Shown here in pieces: positions 56,617-64,000 of a stretch of 64,000 nucleotides of DNA (position 1 is its first letter; every line of letters starts with the position of its first letter). The notes beneath the pieces are model-generated. The model was not told where the DNA came from. It did not search any database and saw only the letters and a program-made list of their open reading frames with translations. The stretch covers positions 682,001 to 746,000 of the forward strand of contig NZ_JAESVA010000001.1 in the NCBI RefSeq assembly GCF_020621385.1. Reading direction: 5' to 3'. Position numbers and translations under genes: made by a program. The DNA comes from Acidisoma cellulosilyticum (lineage in GTDB: Bacteria > Pseudomonadota > Alphaproteobacteria > Acetobacterales > Acetobacteraceae).

Positions 56617-57969
56617 ATGGCCTTGCGCCGCAATCTGGGCCTGGTGGAGGTCATCGGCCTTTCACTGTCGATGATCGCACCGACAACGGCCATGGCGTTC
56701 AACGTCACCCTGACGGCCGGCGCCGCCGGGGTGGCAGCCCCCCTCGCCTTCGCGCTCAGCATTCCGGGACTGATCATCGTCGGCCTGTGCTTCGTCGCTT
56801 TCGCAAGACGCGTGGCGAGTGCGGGCTCGGCCTATGCCTATATCCGGCAGGAATTCGGCGCGCGCGCCGGTTTCCTGGCCGGCTGGGCCTTGCTGTTGAC
56901 CTACCTCACCTTCGGCACCGGCATTGCCGTGCTGGTCGGCAGTTTTCTCGATGCGGCGCTGGGCAATTACCATCTCGGCCTGCCGCATTTTTGGATTCTG
57001 CACGGCACGCTCGCCATTCTGCTCGGCATCGCCTTTGCCTATCGCGACATGAAACTGGCGACGCGGCTGATGCTGGCGCTGGAGGGGATTTCGGTTCTCG
57101 CCATCATCGTGCTCGGGATCCTCGTTCTCGTCTCGGTCGGAAAGACGACCGGCCTGCCGATCACGCCCTTCCTGCCGGATCATCATTTCGGCTGGGCCGG
57201 CATCGGCTATGCGCTGGTCTTCGCCGTGCTGTCCTTCGCCGGTTTCGAAAGTGCGACGACTTTGGGCGAGGAAGCGGCCAACCCCGCCCGCGCCATTCCG
57301 ATCGCGGTGATCGCGACCGTCATCGGTGCCGGCATCTTCTATGTCTTCGCGGCCTATACCCAGGTCATCGGCTTCGGCCTCGACAATATGAAGGGCCTCG
57401 CCAATGCGGCGGCCCCGCTCAATACGCTGGCGCTGAAATACGGGTCGCGCGATTTCGCGACCGTGCTCGATCTGGCGACCGCCATCTCCGCCTTCTCCTG
57501 CGTCCTCGCCTGCGTCAGCTCGGCCGCGCGCTTGCTGTTTTCGCTGGGACGCGCCGGGTTGGCGCCGGCGCTCGGCGTCGTGAACCCGACCTACGGCACG
57601 CCCAGCCGCGCGGTGCTGGCGGTCGGCGCCGTGATGCTGGCGGGTGCGCTAATCCTGGCGCCGCAGATAGGCGCCAATGACTATTACGGCGATATGGGCA
57701 CGATCGGCGTGCTGGCCCTTATCCTCGTCTATGTCGGCGTGGCGGCCGCGGCCGGGCGCTATGCCTGGCAGCGAAAGAGCCTGGTCTGGGCCTCGTTCGG
57801 CCTGCTCGGCACAATCTTCATGCTCTGGCCGCTCTATAATTCCATCTATCCGGTGCCGGCTTTCCCCGGAAACCTCTGGCCCTATCTGGTCATCGCCTAT
57901 CTTCTGCTCGGCCTTGGCATTCTGGCCTGTCGCCCCGGTCTCGGCCGGTACGTGCTGGAGACCGAATAG
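56617..57969 (+). CDS. APC-superfamily permease
   Basis: The 450-residue transporter has about 12 helices. The first, LVEVIGLSLSMIAPTTAMAFNVTL, is typical of the amino acid-polyamine-organocation family, and SAGSAYAYIRQEFGARAGFLAGWALLLTYL is the helix 2-3 region. FAGFESATTLGEEAANPARAIPIAV near residue 215 is the conserved EEA loop of helix 6. It starts 21 nt after the epimerase stop and is probably cotranscribed with it. Amino acids are the usual substrates, so the link to sugar enzymes is uncertain. Confidence 0.92.
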   Translation: MALRRNLGLVEVIGLSLSMIAPTTAMAFNVTLTAGAAGVAAPLAFALSIPGLIIVGLCFVAFARRVASAGSAYAYIRQEFGARAGFLAGWALLLTYLTFGTGIAVLVGSFLDAALGNYHLGLPHFWILHGTLAILLGIAFAYRDMKLATRLMLALEGISVLAIIVLGILVLVSVGKTTGLPITPFLPDHHFGWAGIGYALVFAVLSFAGFESATTLGEEAANPARAIPIAVIATVIGAGIFYVFAAYTQVIGFGLDNMKGLANAAAPLNTLALKYGSRDFATVLDLATAISAFSCVLACVSSAARLLFSLGRAGLAPALGVVNPTYGTPSRAVLAVGAVMLAGALILAPQIGANDYYGDMGTIGVLALILVYVGVAAAAGRYAWQRKSLVWASFGLLGTIFMLWPLYNSIYPVPAFPGNLWPYLVIAYLLLGLGILACRPGLGRYVLETE

Positions 57970-58106
57970 GCAGGGCGATTGAGCGCGCAGCATTACCTGC
58001 GCGGTCACCATAAGACCGCGATCGACCAAGGCTCGCGGCGGTCAAAAAAAAATCAACTCGACATAGGAACGTTCTCCAGGCAGCCTGCCTGACGAGAGGG
58101 ACCAGC

Positions 58107-58436
58107 ATGAATAGGTCGGGCAGCCAGTCATCCCTTGCAAAGGGTGATGGAGGGGACGATTTTGACAGTATGGATGAAATCTTAGCCTTAACCGCCAGGG
58201 TCGATGGCTTCGACAAGCGCATTGACCGCATGGAGACCAAACTCGATCAGGTCGATACGCGCCTGCGTGCGCTTGAGACAGGGGTGGCCAATATGTCCGG
58301 GAAGATCGATGTCCTTACCGGGCAAATCGTCGGGCGCTTGCCGACATGGTGGCAGCTCCCGGCGGTTATCGCGGGAACCGTCGTTTTACTGACGGCGCTG
58401 TATGCCGCGGCAAAGCACCTGCATCTTTTCAGCTAG
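58107..58436 (+). CDS. Small coiled-coil protein with a C-terminal membrane anchor
   Basis: The 109-residue protein has heptad-like repeats (residues 22-70, IDRMETKLDQVDTRLRALETGVANMSGKIDVL) that predict a coiled coil, then a C-terminal membrane helix (WWQLPAVIAGTVVLLTALYAA). It looks like phage-holin-associated or DUF1640-like anchors, but I cannot assign a family. ATG 58107 follows a GAGAGGGACC leader. The stop TAG lies in the left CTAG end of repeat copy D. Confidence 0.7.
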   Translation: MNRSGSQSSLAKGDGGDDFDSMDEILALTARVDGFDKRIDRMETKLDQVDTRLRALETGVANMSGKIDVLTGQIVGRLPTWWQLPAVIAGTVVLLTALYAAAKHLHLFS

Positions 58437-58584
58437 AGTCTGTCCGAACGTGATAAAATCAGATACGAAACTCGTCATCCCGGCCTTGAGCCGGGATCTT
58501 CTTACTTGGGCGCCCACGAGAGAAGATCCCCCGTGACAAGCACGGGGATGACGTTGATTAAATGACAACCTGACAAACTTCAGA
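58433..58584. repeat. Palindromic TIR element, family 1, copy D
   Basis: The left end CTAGAGTCTGTCCGAACG and the inverted right end CTGAAGTTTGTCAGGTTG are recognisable but more diverged than in copy B. The core contains ATCCCGGC/GCCGGGAT and a right half with CCCCGTG/CACGGGG, enclosed by CGTCAT/ATGACG. It supplies the TAG stop of the preceding gene. Confidence 0.75.
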
Positions 58585-58608
58585 TTTTTTAGGCTTAATA
58601 TATATTTC

Positions 58609-58718
58609 GTCATCCGCGCACGCGTTGCGCGGACCTACCCGCCGTGGCGCCCAGACGGCCGCTTGCCTGCATGCAGGGGTAGATGCGCGGCATGAAGCCT
58701 CGCACGACGATGAATGCC
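58609..58718. repeat. REP-like core element without CTAG ends
   Basis: CGTCATCCGCGCACGCGTTG begins a left hairpin (CCGCGCA/TGCGCGG), followed by a GACCTACCC arm that pairs with GGGGTAGATG and a right arm (GCGCGG...) closing with GACGATGA. It is the same design as 12961-13066. It separates copy D from the tRNA-Leu gene. Confidence 0.6.
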
Positions 58719-58724
58719 AAAAAA

Positions 58725-58811
58725 TGGTGCGGACGGCGGGGATCGAACCCGCACTCCCTACTGGGAGGCAGATTTTAAGTCTGCTGCGTCTACCGGTTCC
58801 GCCACGTCCAC
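58725..58811 (-). tRNA. tRNA-Leu (anticodon UAA)
   Basis: The 87-nt class II tRNA has acceptor stem GTGGACG/CGTCCGC with one G-U type pair, anticodon arm GCAGACTTAAAATCTGC with TAA, a variable arm CCTCCCAGTAGGGAG and T arm GCGGGTTCGATCCCCGC. The CCA end is encoded (58725-58727 on plus as TGG). It reads UUA and, by wobble, UUG. Confidence 0.96.
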
Positions 58812-58836
58812 ATCCATATCGGCTTGCGCCTCGGGA

Positions 58837-59748
58837 CTACCCTTGAGCGAGGCGCTTCGCGATGTCCAGCCCCATCCGCACCAGATTCTCCGATGCCTCA
58901 GGCGTATTGAAGGCATCGTGGGAGGTGAGCGTCACATTCGGCAGGGTCGTCAGCACATCCGCCGCCGGCAGCGGCTCGGTATCGAAGACGTCGAGCGCCG
59001 CGTGGCTTATCTGGCCCGATTGCAGGGCCGCGATCATCGCAGCGGTATCGACAACGCCGGCGCGGGCCGTATTGACCAGGATCGCGCCCGGTTTCATCGC
59101 CGCGATGCGTTCGGCACTCAGGCTATGACGGGTCTCGTCCGTCAGCAGCAGATGCAGCGACAGCACGTCGCTCTGTGCCAGCAAGGTCGGCAGATCGACG
59201 AATTCGACCCCCGGATAGCTGCGCGGCGTGCGGTTCCAGGCGATGACGCGCATGCCGGAGCCGACGGCGATCCGCGCGACTTCGGCCGCGATGCCGCCGA
59301 AGCCGTAGAGGCCCAGCGTCTTGCCGGTCAGCTGAATGCCGCCGCCACGCGGCCAAGCGCCGGCCCGCACGCTGCGGTCGAGAAAGGAAATATTGCGCGC
59401 CGCCGCCCACATCAGGGCGATCGCATGCTCGCCCACCGCCGTATCGCCGTAACCGCGAATGGTATGGACCTGCAGCCCCAGCGCCTCGATGCCTTCGACA
59501 TCCATATAAGAGCGCGCGCCGGTACCGAGGAAAATGACATGCTTCAGCCCCACGACCTGCGCCATCGCATCCGTCGGCAGAAAGGTATGGTCGTTGAGCA
59601 TGAAATCATGACCGGAATAGAGGCCGGGCATCTGCTCCGGCGCGATCACGTCATGCTCATGCACCGTCACATGCGGATCGTCCGCCGTGTAGACCCGTGC
59701 GAAAACCTCAGCCAGACCGCCGCTCGCATCCGCATAGATGCCCTTCAT
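58837..59748 (-). CDS. D-2-hydroxyacid dehydrogenase
   Basis: The 303-residue NAD(P)-dependent enzyme has a Rossmann loop LYGFGGIAAEVARIA near residue 150, in which the last Gly of GxGxxG is Ala. The catalytic Arg is in LVNTARAGVVD, the Glu in LDVFDTEPLP and the His in TSHDAFNTPEASENL, so it should be active. ATG 59748 follows GGGAGACGG; the frame is open 19 codons further up. The substrate is not determined (glyoxylate/hydroxypyruvate-like or another 2-oxo acid). Confidence 0.92.
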   Translation of the reverse strand: MKGIYADASGGLAEVFARVYTADDPHVTVHEHDVIAPEQMPGLYSGHDFMLNDHTFLPTDAMAQVVGLKHVIFLGTGARSYMDVEGIEALGLQVHTIRGYGDTAVGEHAIALMWAAARNISFLDRSVRAGAWPRGGGIQLTGKTLGLYGFGGIAAEVARIAVGSGMRVIAWNRTPRSYPGVEFVDLPTLLAQSDVLSLHLLLTDETRHSLSAERIAAMKPGAILVNTARAGVVDTAAMIAALQSGQISHAALDVFDTEPLPAADVLTTLPNVTLTSHDAFNTPEASENLVRMGLDIAKRLAQG

Positions 59749-59885
59749 ACCCGTCTCCCGATCAAAATCCGGGGACAGGCTGCGTCGTCGTGACGTTTTC
59801 GGCAAGAGGCCCGCTTTTTCTTGACTGCATCCAGAGGTTGTCGCAAATCTCCCTTTGCACGTCCGGGTGATAGCGCGCTTCCTTC

Positions 59886-61838
59886 ATGTTCAACATCAAC
59901 TCGGGAGCCATGCGCTCATCGGCCTCGGTGCCTCCGCCCGAGGAAGATTACGTGCCAGCCCCCTACGCCCATACACCCTATGTGCCGCCCCGTTTTGCGA
60001 CGCGGCCCTTCGAGGCCATGGAGGCGATCGATTACGAGGTGCCCGAACCGCCATTGGAGCGGGTCAGGCGCGCCGGTCGTGGATGGACGCGCCTGCTTCT
60101 GCCACTCCTGAAATGGTGCATCCTGATCGGCGTCTGGGGCGGTCTCGCCGTTGCTGTCCTGTTGCTCTGGTTCACCTGGGACCTGCCGAAACCCTCCGCC
60201 GGCACCGCGACGCTGCGTCGTCCGTCCCTGGTGCTGACGGATATGAACGGCAAGCTGTTTACCCATTTCGGCGATCTCTCCGGCCAGCCCCTGACGCTGA
60301 AAACGGTACCGGCCTATCTGCCGGAAGCGGTCGTGGCGGTCGAAGACCGACGCTTCTGGGACCATGGCGGCCTCGACTTCCTGGGCATGGCGCGCGCGAC
60401 GGTGGTCGATCTGCTCGCCGGCCGTGTCGTGCAGGGTGGATCGACGCTGACCCAGCAGGTCGCGAAGACGCTGTTCCTCAGCAACGCGCGCACCTTCCGC
60501 CGCAAGATGCAGGAACTGCTGCTGACGCTTTGGCTGACGCATCACTTCACGCCGACCGAGATTCTGGAGATCTACCTCAACCGCGTCTATCTGGGGGCCG
60601 GCGCCTGGGGCATGGATGCGGCGGCGCTGACCTATTTCGGCGTGCCGGCCAGCCAGTTGAACCTATGGCAGGCGGCGATGCTGGCGGGCCTGCCGCGTGC
60701 GCCGTCGCGCTTCAATCCGCTGGCCGACCAGAGTGCGGCGACCGCCCGGACGAAGGAGGTTCTCGCCGCCATGGTCCGCTCGAACTACATCACCCAGGAT
60801 CAGGCGGATGCGGCGGTCGCTGCCATCAGCTTCGCGCCGCATGCCGTCAGCGGCGACTACTGGTTCTCCTCCTGGGCCGCGCAGCAGGCCGGCCCGATGA
60901 TCCCGGCGGATACCGATTCCCGACTGGCGACCACCTTCGACCCCAAGCTGCAGGCCGCCGCGCAAGCGGCGCTGACCGATATCCTGGCCGGACCCGGTGC
61001 CGCCGCGAATGCCCATCAGGGCGCCGTCGTGGTGCTGGATGCGGCCACGGGGGCCGTGCGCGCCATGGTCGGCGGATCGGGCGGCGGGCATGATTTCTTC
61101 AACCGCGCCGTGCTCGCCCGCCGTCAGGCCGGTTCCAGCTTCAAGGCCTTTGTTTGGCTGGCCGCGCTTGAGGCCGGAATGCAGCCGAGCGACATGGTGC
61201 TGGACGGGCCGATCCGTATCGGTGATTGGGCGCCGCAGGATTTCGAGCGCCGCTTCCGTGGCCCGGTGACGATGACGGAGGGGCTGGCATTGTCGCTCAA
61301 TACCGTCTCCGCACGGCTGCTGATGAAGGCCGGCGGCCCGCTGGTGGTGGGCGCCGTCGCGCACCGGTTGGGTGTCACGGACCCGCTGCCGGATAACGCG
61401 ACGCTGGCGCTCGGCACAGCCAGCGTCGGGCTGCTGGAAATGACCGGCGCCTATGCCACTTTCTTCAACGGCGGCCGGCGTGTGGTGCCGCACGGCATTA
61501 CCGGGCTTTATGCGGATGGGCATGACCTGGTCGCGGCCCCGCCGCCGGCCACGCCCGTGATCAGCAGCGCTTTGGCGGGGGAGATGCGGCAGATGCTGGG
61601 TGCGGTCGTGGCTTACGGCACGGCGACGGCGGCGGCAGTTCCTGGCTATTTCGTCGGCGGCAAGACAGGCACCACACAATCAAGCCGCGACGCCTGGTTC
61701 ATCGGCGGCGTCGACGGCCATATCATCGGGGTTTGGATCGGCAATGATGACAACAGCCCCATGTCCAAAACCACGACCGGCGGCAGCCTGCCGGCTGCGC
61801 TGTTCCACAGTGTCGCCTTGGCGGTGACGGGCCAGTGA
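59886..61838 (+). CDS. Class A penicillin-binding protein (PBP1-type)
   Basis: The 650-residue bifunctional peptidoglycan synthase has a cytoplasmic Pro-rich start (1-70), a membrane helix near 75-98, and a GT51 domain with VEDRRFWDHGGLDFLGMARA (catalytic Glu near 152) and GGSTLTQQVAKTLFL near 183. The transpeptidase has the three penicillin motifs: SSFK near 417, SLN near 470 and KTGTT near 593. It is shorter than E. coli PBP1a/1b, ends soon after KTGT and lacks OB or UvrB-like domains, so it is a compact PBP. The stop overlaps the next start by 4 nt. Confidence 0.95.
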   Translation: MFNINSGAMRSSASVPPPEEDYVPAPYAHTPYVPPRFATRPFEAMEAIDYEVPEPPLERVRRAGRGWTRLLLPLLKWCILIGVWGGLAVAVLLLWFTWDLPKPSAGTATLRRPSLVLTDMNGKLFTHFGDLSGQPLTLKTVPAYLPEAVVAVEDRRFWDHGGLDFLGMARATVVDLLAGRVVQGGSTLTQQVAKTLFLSNARTFRRKMQELLLTLWLTHHFTPTEILEIYLNRVYLGAGAWGMDAAALTYFGVPASQLNLWQAAMLAGLPRAPSRFNPLADQSAATARTKEVLAAMVRSNYITQDQADAAVAAISFAPHAVSGDYWFSSWAAQQAGPMIPADTDSRLATTFDPKLQAAAQAALTDILAGPGAAANAHQGAVVVLDAATGAVRAMVGGSGGGHDFFNRAVLARRQAGSSFKAFVWLAALEAGMQPSDMVLDGPIRIGDWAPQDFERRFRGPVTMTEGLALSLNTVSARLLMKAGGPLVVGAVAHRLGVTDPLPDNATLALGTASVGLLEMTGAYATFFNGGRRVVPHGITGLYADGHDLVAAPPPATPVISSALAGEMRQMLGAVVAYGTATAAAVPGYFVGGKTGTTQSSRDAWFIGGVDGHIIGVWIGNDDNSPMSKTTTGGSLPAALFHSVALAVTGQ

Positions 61839-62725
61839 AGCGCCGCACCCTCCTCGGCGGGCTCGCTGCCCTGCCCGCGCTGCCTGCCGCAACGGCCGAA
61901 GCAGCGCCGGGTTTCGTCGGCGCGAGCCGGAATTTTCGCACCAGCGACGGCGTCAATCTGCATTATATCGACGCCATGCCGGCCAGCGGCGCGGGCGCCG
62001 ACCATGTCATGGTCTTCATTCCGGGCTGGACCATGCCGGCCTGGATCTTCGCCCCTCAGCTCACCTATTTCGCGCGCTATTGCCGCGTCATCGCGCTTGA
62101 CCCGCGCGGCCAGGGCGATTCCGAAATCCCCAGCAGCGGCTATACGGCCCAGCGCCGGGGCCAGGATATCGCTGAGCTTCTGGCCGTGATCGGTGTGCCG
62201 AAAGTCGTGCTGATCGGCTGGTCGCTGGGGGTGCTGGACAGCCTCGCCTATGTCGCGGCCCATGGCGGCGGCCGGCTGTCAGGCCTCGTGCTGATCGACA
62301 ATTCGGTCGGCGAGAACCCGCCGCCACGCGCCGAGCCGCAGCCGCGCGGTCGCTATCACAGGCCCCTCCCTTATCCGGTCCAGATGCGGGCCTTCGTGCG
62401 CGGCATGTTCCGCACGCCGCAATCCCAGGCCTATCTCGATCGGCTGACCGCGACCTGCCTGATCACGCCTGAGCCCGCCGCGCGCGCTTTGCTGAATTAC
62501 CAGGTGCCGCGCGTCTTCTGGCGCAATGCGGTTTACGCCGCGCATGTGCCGATCCTCTATGTCGTGCGGCCGCATCTGTCGGGCCAGGCAGCGAACCTCG
62601 CCCATAACGACCCTGACGCCGAAAGCGTCATCTTCAGCGATGCCGGCCACGCCCTGTTCGTGGATGACGCCATCCGTTTCAACACCGTGCTCGCGAATTT
62701 CCTGCGTCAGAAAGTTTGGATTTGA
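61835..62725 (+). CDS. Alpha/beta hydrolase with an N-terminal export signal
   Basis: The 296-residue protein begins with a basic, hydrophobic leader (MKRRTLLGGLAALPALPAAT AEAA) that looks like a Sec/Tat-type signal without a full twin-arginine motif. The fold landmarks are VFIPGWTMPAWIF for the oxyanion loop, DPRGQGDSE, the nucleophile GWSLGVLDS near residue 130, and a C-terminal SDAGHALFVDD with the His. It starts with GTG 61835, overlapping the PBP stop by 4 nt, and its own stop overlaps the next gene. The substrate is unknown. Confidence 0.88.
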   Translation: MKRRTLLGGLAALPALPAATAEAAPGFVGASRNFRTSDGVNLHYIDAMPASGAGADHVMVFIPGWTMPAWIFAPQLTYFARYCRVIALDPRGQGDSEIPSSGYTAQRRGQDIAELLAVIGVPKVVLIGWSLGVLDSLAYVAAHGGGRLSGLVLIDNSVGENPPPRAEPQPRGRYHRPLPYPVQMRAFVRGMFRTPQSQAYLDRLTATCLITPEPAARALLNYQVPRVFWRNAVYAAHVPILYVVRPHLSGQAANLAHNDPDAESVIFSDAGHALFVDDAIRFNTVLANFLRQKVWI

Positions 62726-64000
62726 CCTTTTTGCTGCCTTTGCTTCTCGTCTCGCTTGCCTCCACCGGCATCGAGATCGCGCTGACGCGCTATTTCGCCG
62801 TCGCCTCCTGGTCCGAATATGGCTACTGGGTCATTTCGATCGTGATGGCGGGTTTCGCCCTCAGCGGTGTCGCCACCGCTTTGCTGCGATCCTGGCTTGA
62901 ACGGCATAGCGTAAAACTCTTCGCTTTCCTGCCGGGACTGCTCATCCTGTCGGCCGCACTCGGCTATGCGGCGGCGATCCGCAACCCGTTCAATCCGCTG
63001 CAGCTGCAGAACCCGGTCACGATCGCGCCGCAGATCCTGTATATCGGTCTCTATTATCTTGAGCTGCTGCCGTTCTTTTTTCTGACCGGGCTGTTCATCA
63101 GCCTGTGTTTCGTCAGCGCACCGACGCGGACCACGCGGGTCTATGCCTTCGATCTTTGCGGCGCCGGCCTCGGCGCGCTGATCGTGCTCGGCCTGATGGC
63201 CGTGCTGCATCCCTTCAAGCTGATCCCGGCGCTGCTGCTGCCGCTGGCGGCCATGGCCTTCTTCGTGCCGCGCGATGCACACCGCCTCGGCGCCATCATC
63301 ACAGCGGGACTTTGCCTGATCGCGGGCGAGACTTTGCTGATCGCCGGCGATGTCGCCGACTACAACCAGTTCAAGCCGATCTATGCGCCGCTGCATACGC
63401 CCAACGCCCGGATCCGCCAGCAGATCCTGTCGCCGCGCGGTGTCTATTCGCTGCTCGATGACTTTACCGAGCGCGTGGATACCGACCTGTCGAATGACAG
63501 CGCCATGATGCATCTGCCCGGCCCGCCGCGCACGCTGGGGCTGTATCGGGACGGTAGCCGCATCGCCGCCATCCCGCGTCCCGGCAAGCTCGATGTCGGT
63601 TACGCGCCCGGCACGCTGGCCGCCGCGCCCTATGAGTTGTTGAGCCACCCGCGCGTGCTGGCGATCGGCGACGAAGGCGGCTGGGCGGCAGCGCAAGCCC
63701 AGGCACTCGGCGCCGGCAGCATTCTGGCCGACGAGCCGGAGCCCGTCCTGCGCGCGGCCTTGCAGCCTCAGGACAGCGTCACCGTCAGTGGCGAAAGCCC
63801 GCTCGCCCTTGTCTCGGACGCGCCGTCCGGAAGATTCGATCTCATCGAACTCTCCGACAATTTCCTGGGCGCGGACCCGGCGGACGCGACCGCCTTCACC
63901 TCCGGCGCCATCGCCCTTTACCTGCATGCGCTGAGCGACCAGGGCATGGTTTCCATCCCCGTCTCGATCCGCGATTTTCCGGTCTATGCGCTGCGCATGA
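62722..64000 (+). CDS. Spermidine-synthase-like membrane protein, 3' truncated by the window
   Basis: A continuous frame of 426 codons starts at TTG 62722, overlapping the hydrolase stop, and runs off the right edge. The first half has about seven membrane helices, opening LLPLLLVSLASTGIEIALTRYF and YGYWVISIVMAGFALSGV, with a conserved DLCGAGLGALIVL helix. After about residue 210 comes a soluble part resembling the Rossmann domain of polyamine aminopropyltransferases, but its glycine loop is degenerate (AIGDEGGWAAAQA). The family is annotated as spermidine-synthase-like without proven aminopropyl transfer. No ATG start is available. Confidence 0.8.
   Translation, partial: MTFLLPLLLVSLASTGIEIALTRYFAVASWSEYGYWVISIVMAGFALSGVATALLRSWLERHSVKLFAFLPGLLILSAALGYAAAIRNPFNPLQLQNPVTIAPQILYIGLYYLELLPFFFLTGLFISLCFVSAPTRTTRVYAFDLCGAGLGALIVLGLMAVLHPFKLIPALLLPLAAMAFFVPRDAHRLGAIITAGLCLIAGETLLIAGDVADYNQFKPIYAPLHTPNARIRQQILSPRGVYSLLDDFTERVDTDLSNDSAMMHLPGPPRTLGLYRDGSRIAAIPRPGKLDVGYAPGTLAAAPYELLSHPRVLAIGDEGGWAAAQAQALGAGSILADEPEPVLRAALQPQDSVTVSGESPLALVSDAPSGRFDLIELSDNFLGADPADATAFTSGAIALYLHALSDQGMVSIPVSIRDFPVYALRM

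Overview
This window comes from a GC-rich alphaproteobacterium, most likely Acetobacteraceae (Rhodospirillales). The main evidence is the gene order ffh-rpsP-rimM-trmD-rplS-leuC-leuD-leuB, the sequence style of the housekeeping proteins, many 4-nt ATGA stop/start overlaps, and short palindromic intergenic repeats. I see no phage, plasmid, CRISPR or IS transposase genes. This looks like ordinary chromosome.

Layout. 1-5160: end of an unknown gene, a single-domain response regulator, a TetR/MFS divergent pair with twin candidate operators, and ftsK. 5335-15873: a secreted hypothetical protein, an ATP-grasp/alpha-E pair, a siroheme-CysJ-CysI sulfite reduction operon, an ArsB-type transporter, an MFS pump and a small ORF. 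15897-24817: folD-purU, then the tightly overlapped minus-strand chain dapA-smpB-PAP2-ribD-ribA, facing lytic transglycosylase-pgpA-cinA. 25061-34319: a monooxygenase-fold protein; a seven-gene peptide-uptake operon (proline iminopeptidase, binding protein, two permeases, two ATPases, DUF3445 haem oxidative demethylase); and an aldo/keto reductase. 34473-41991: a 26-residue membrane peptide gene, ffh, the ribosomal/tRNA-modification operon, leuCDB and tRNA-Arg(ACG). 42116-47289: small proteins, several of one transmembrane helix, then a large membrane GGDEF-EAL protein. 47549-57969: a GH63-like glucosidase operon divergent from SMP-30, a Bcr/CflA pump, DUF2934, an SDR without the usual catalytic Tyr/Lys, and a polyol/sugar set (mannitol-dehydrogenase family enzyme, epimerase-type TIM barrel, APC permease). 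58107-64000: a coiled-coil/TM protein, tRNA-Leu(UAA), a 2-hydroxyacid dehydrogenase, then a class A penicillin-binding protein, an alpha/beta hydrolase and a spermidine-synthase-like membrane protein that runs off the end.

The most unusual signal is not a protein. A family of 150-170 bp palindromic elements with terminal inverted repeats (consensus CTAGAGTCYGTCAGGTTT) sits at 506-663, 24894-25064, 47390-47552 and 58433-58584. A second 68-bp element, present twice with 3 differences (24830-24899, 47287-47354), abuts the first family. The terminal CTAG of these elements supplies the TAG stop codon of six genes, and a seventh gene (stop at 14311) ends in a possible relic.
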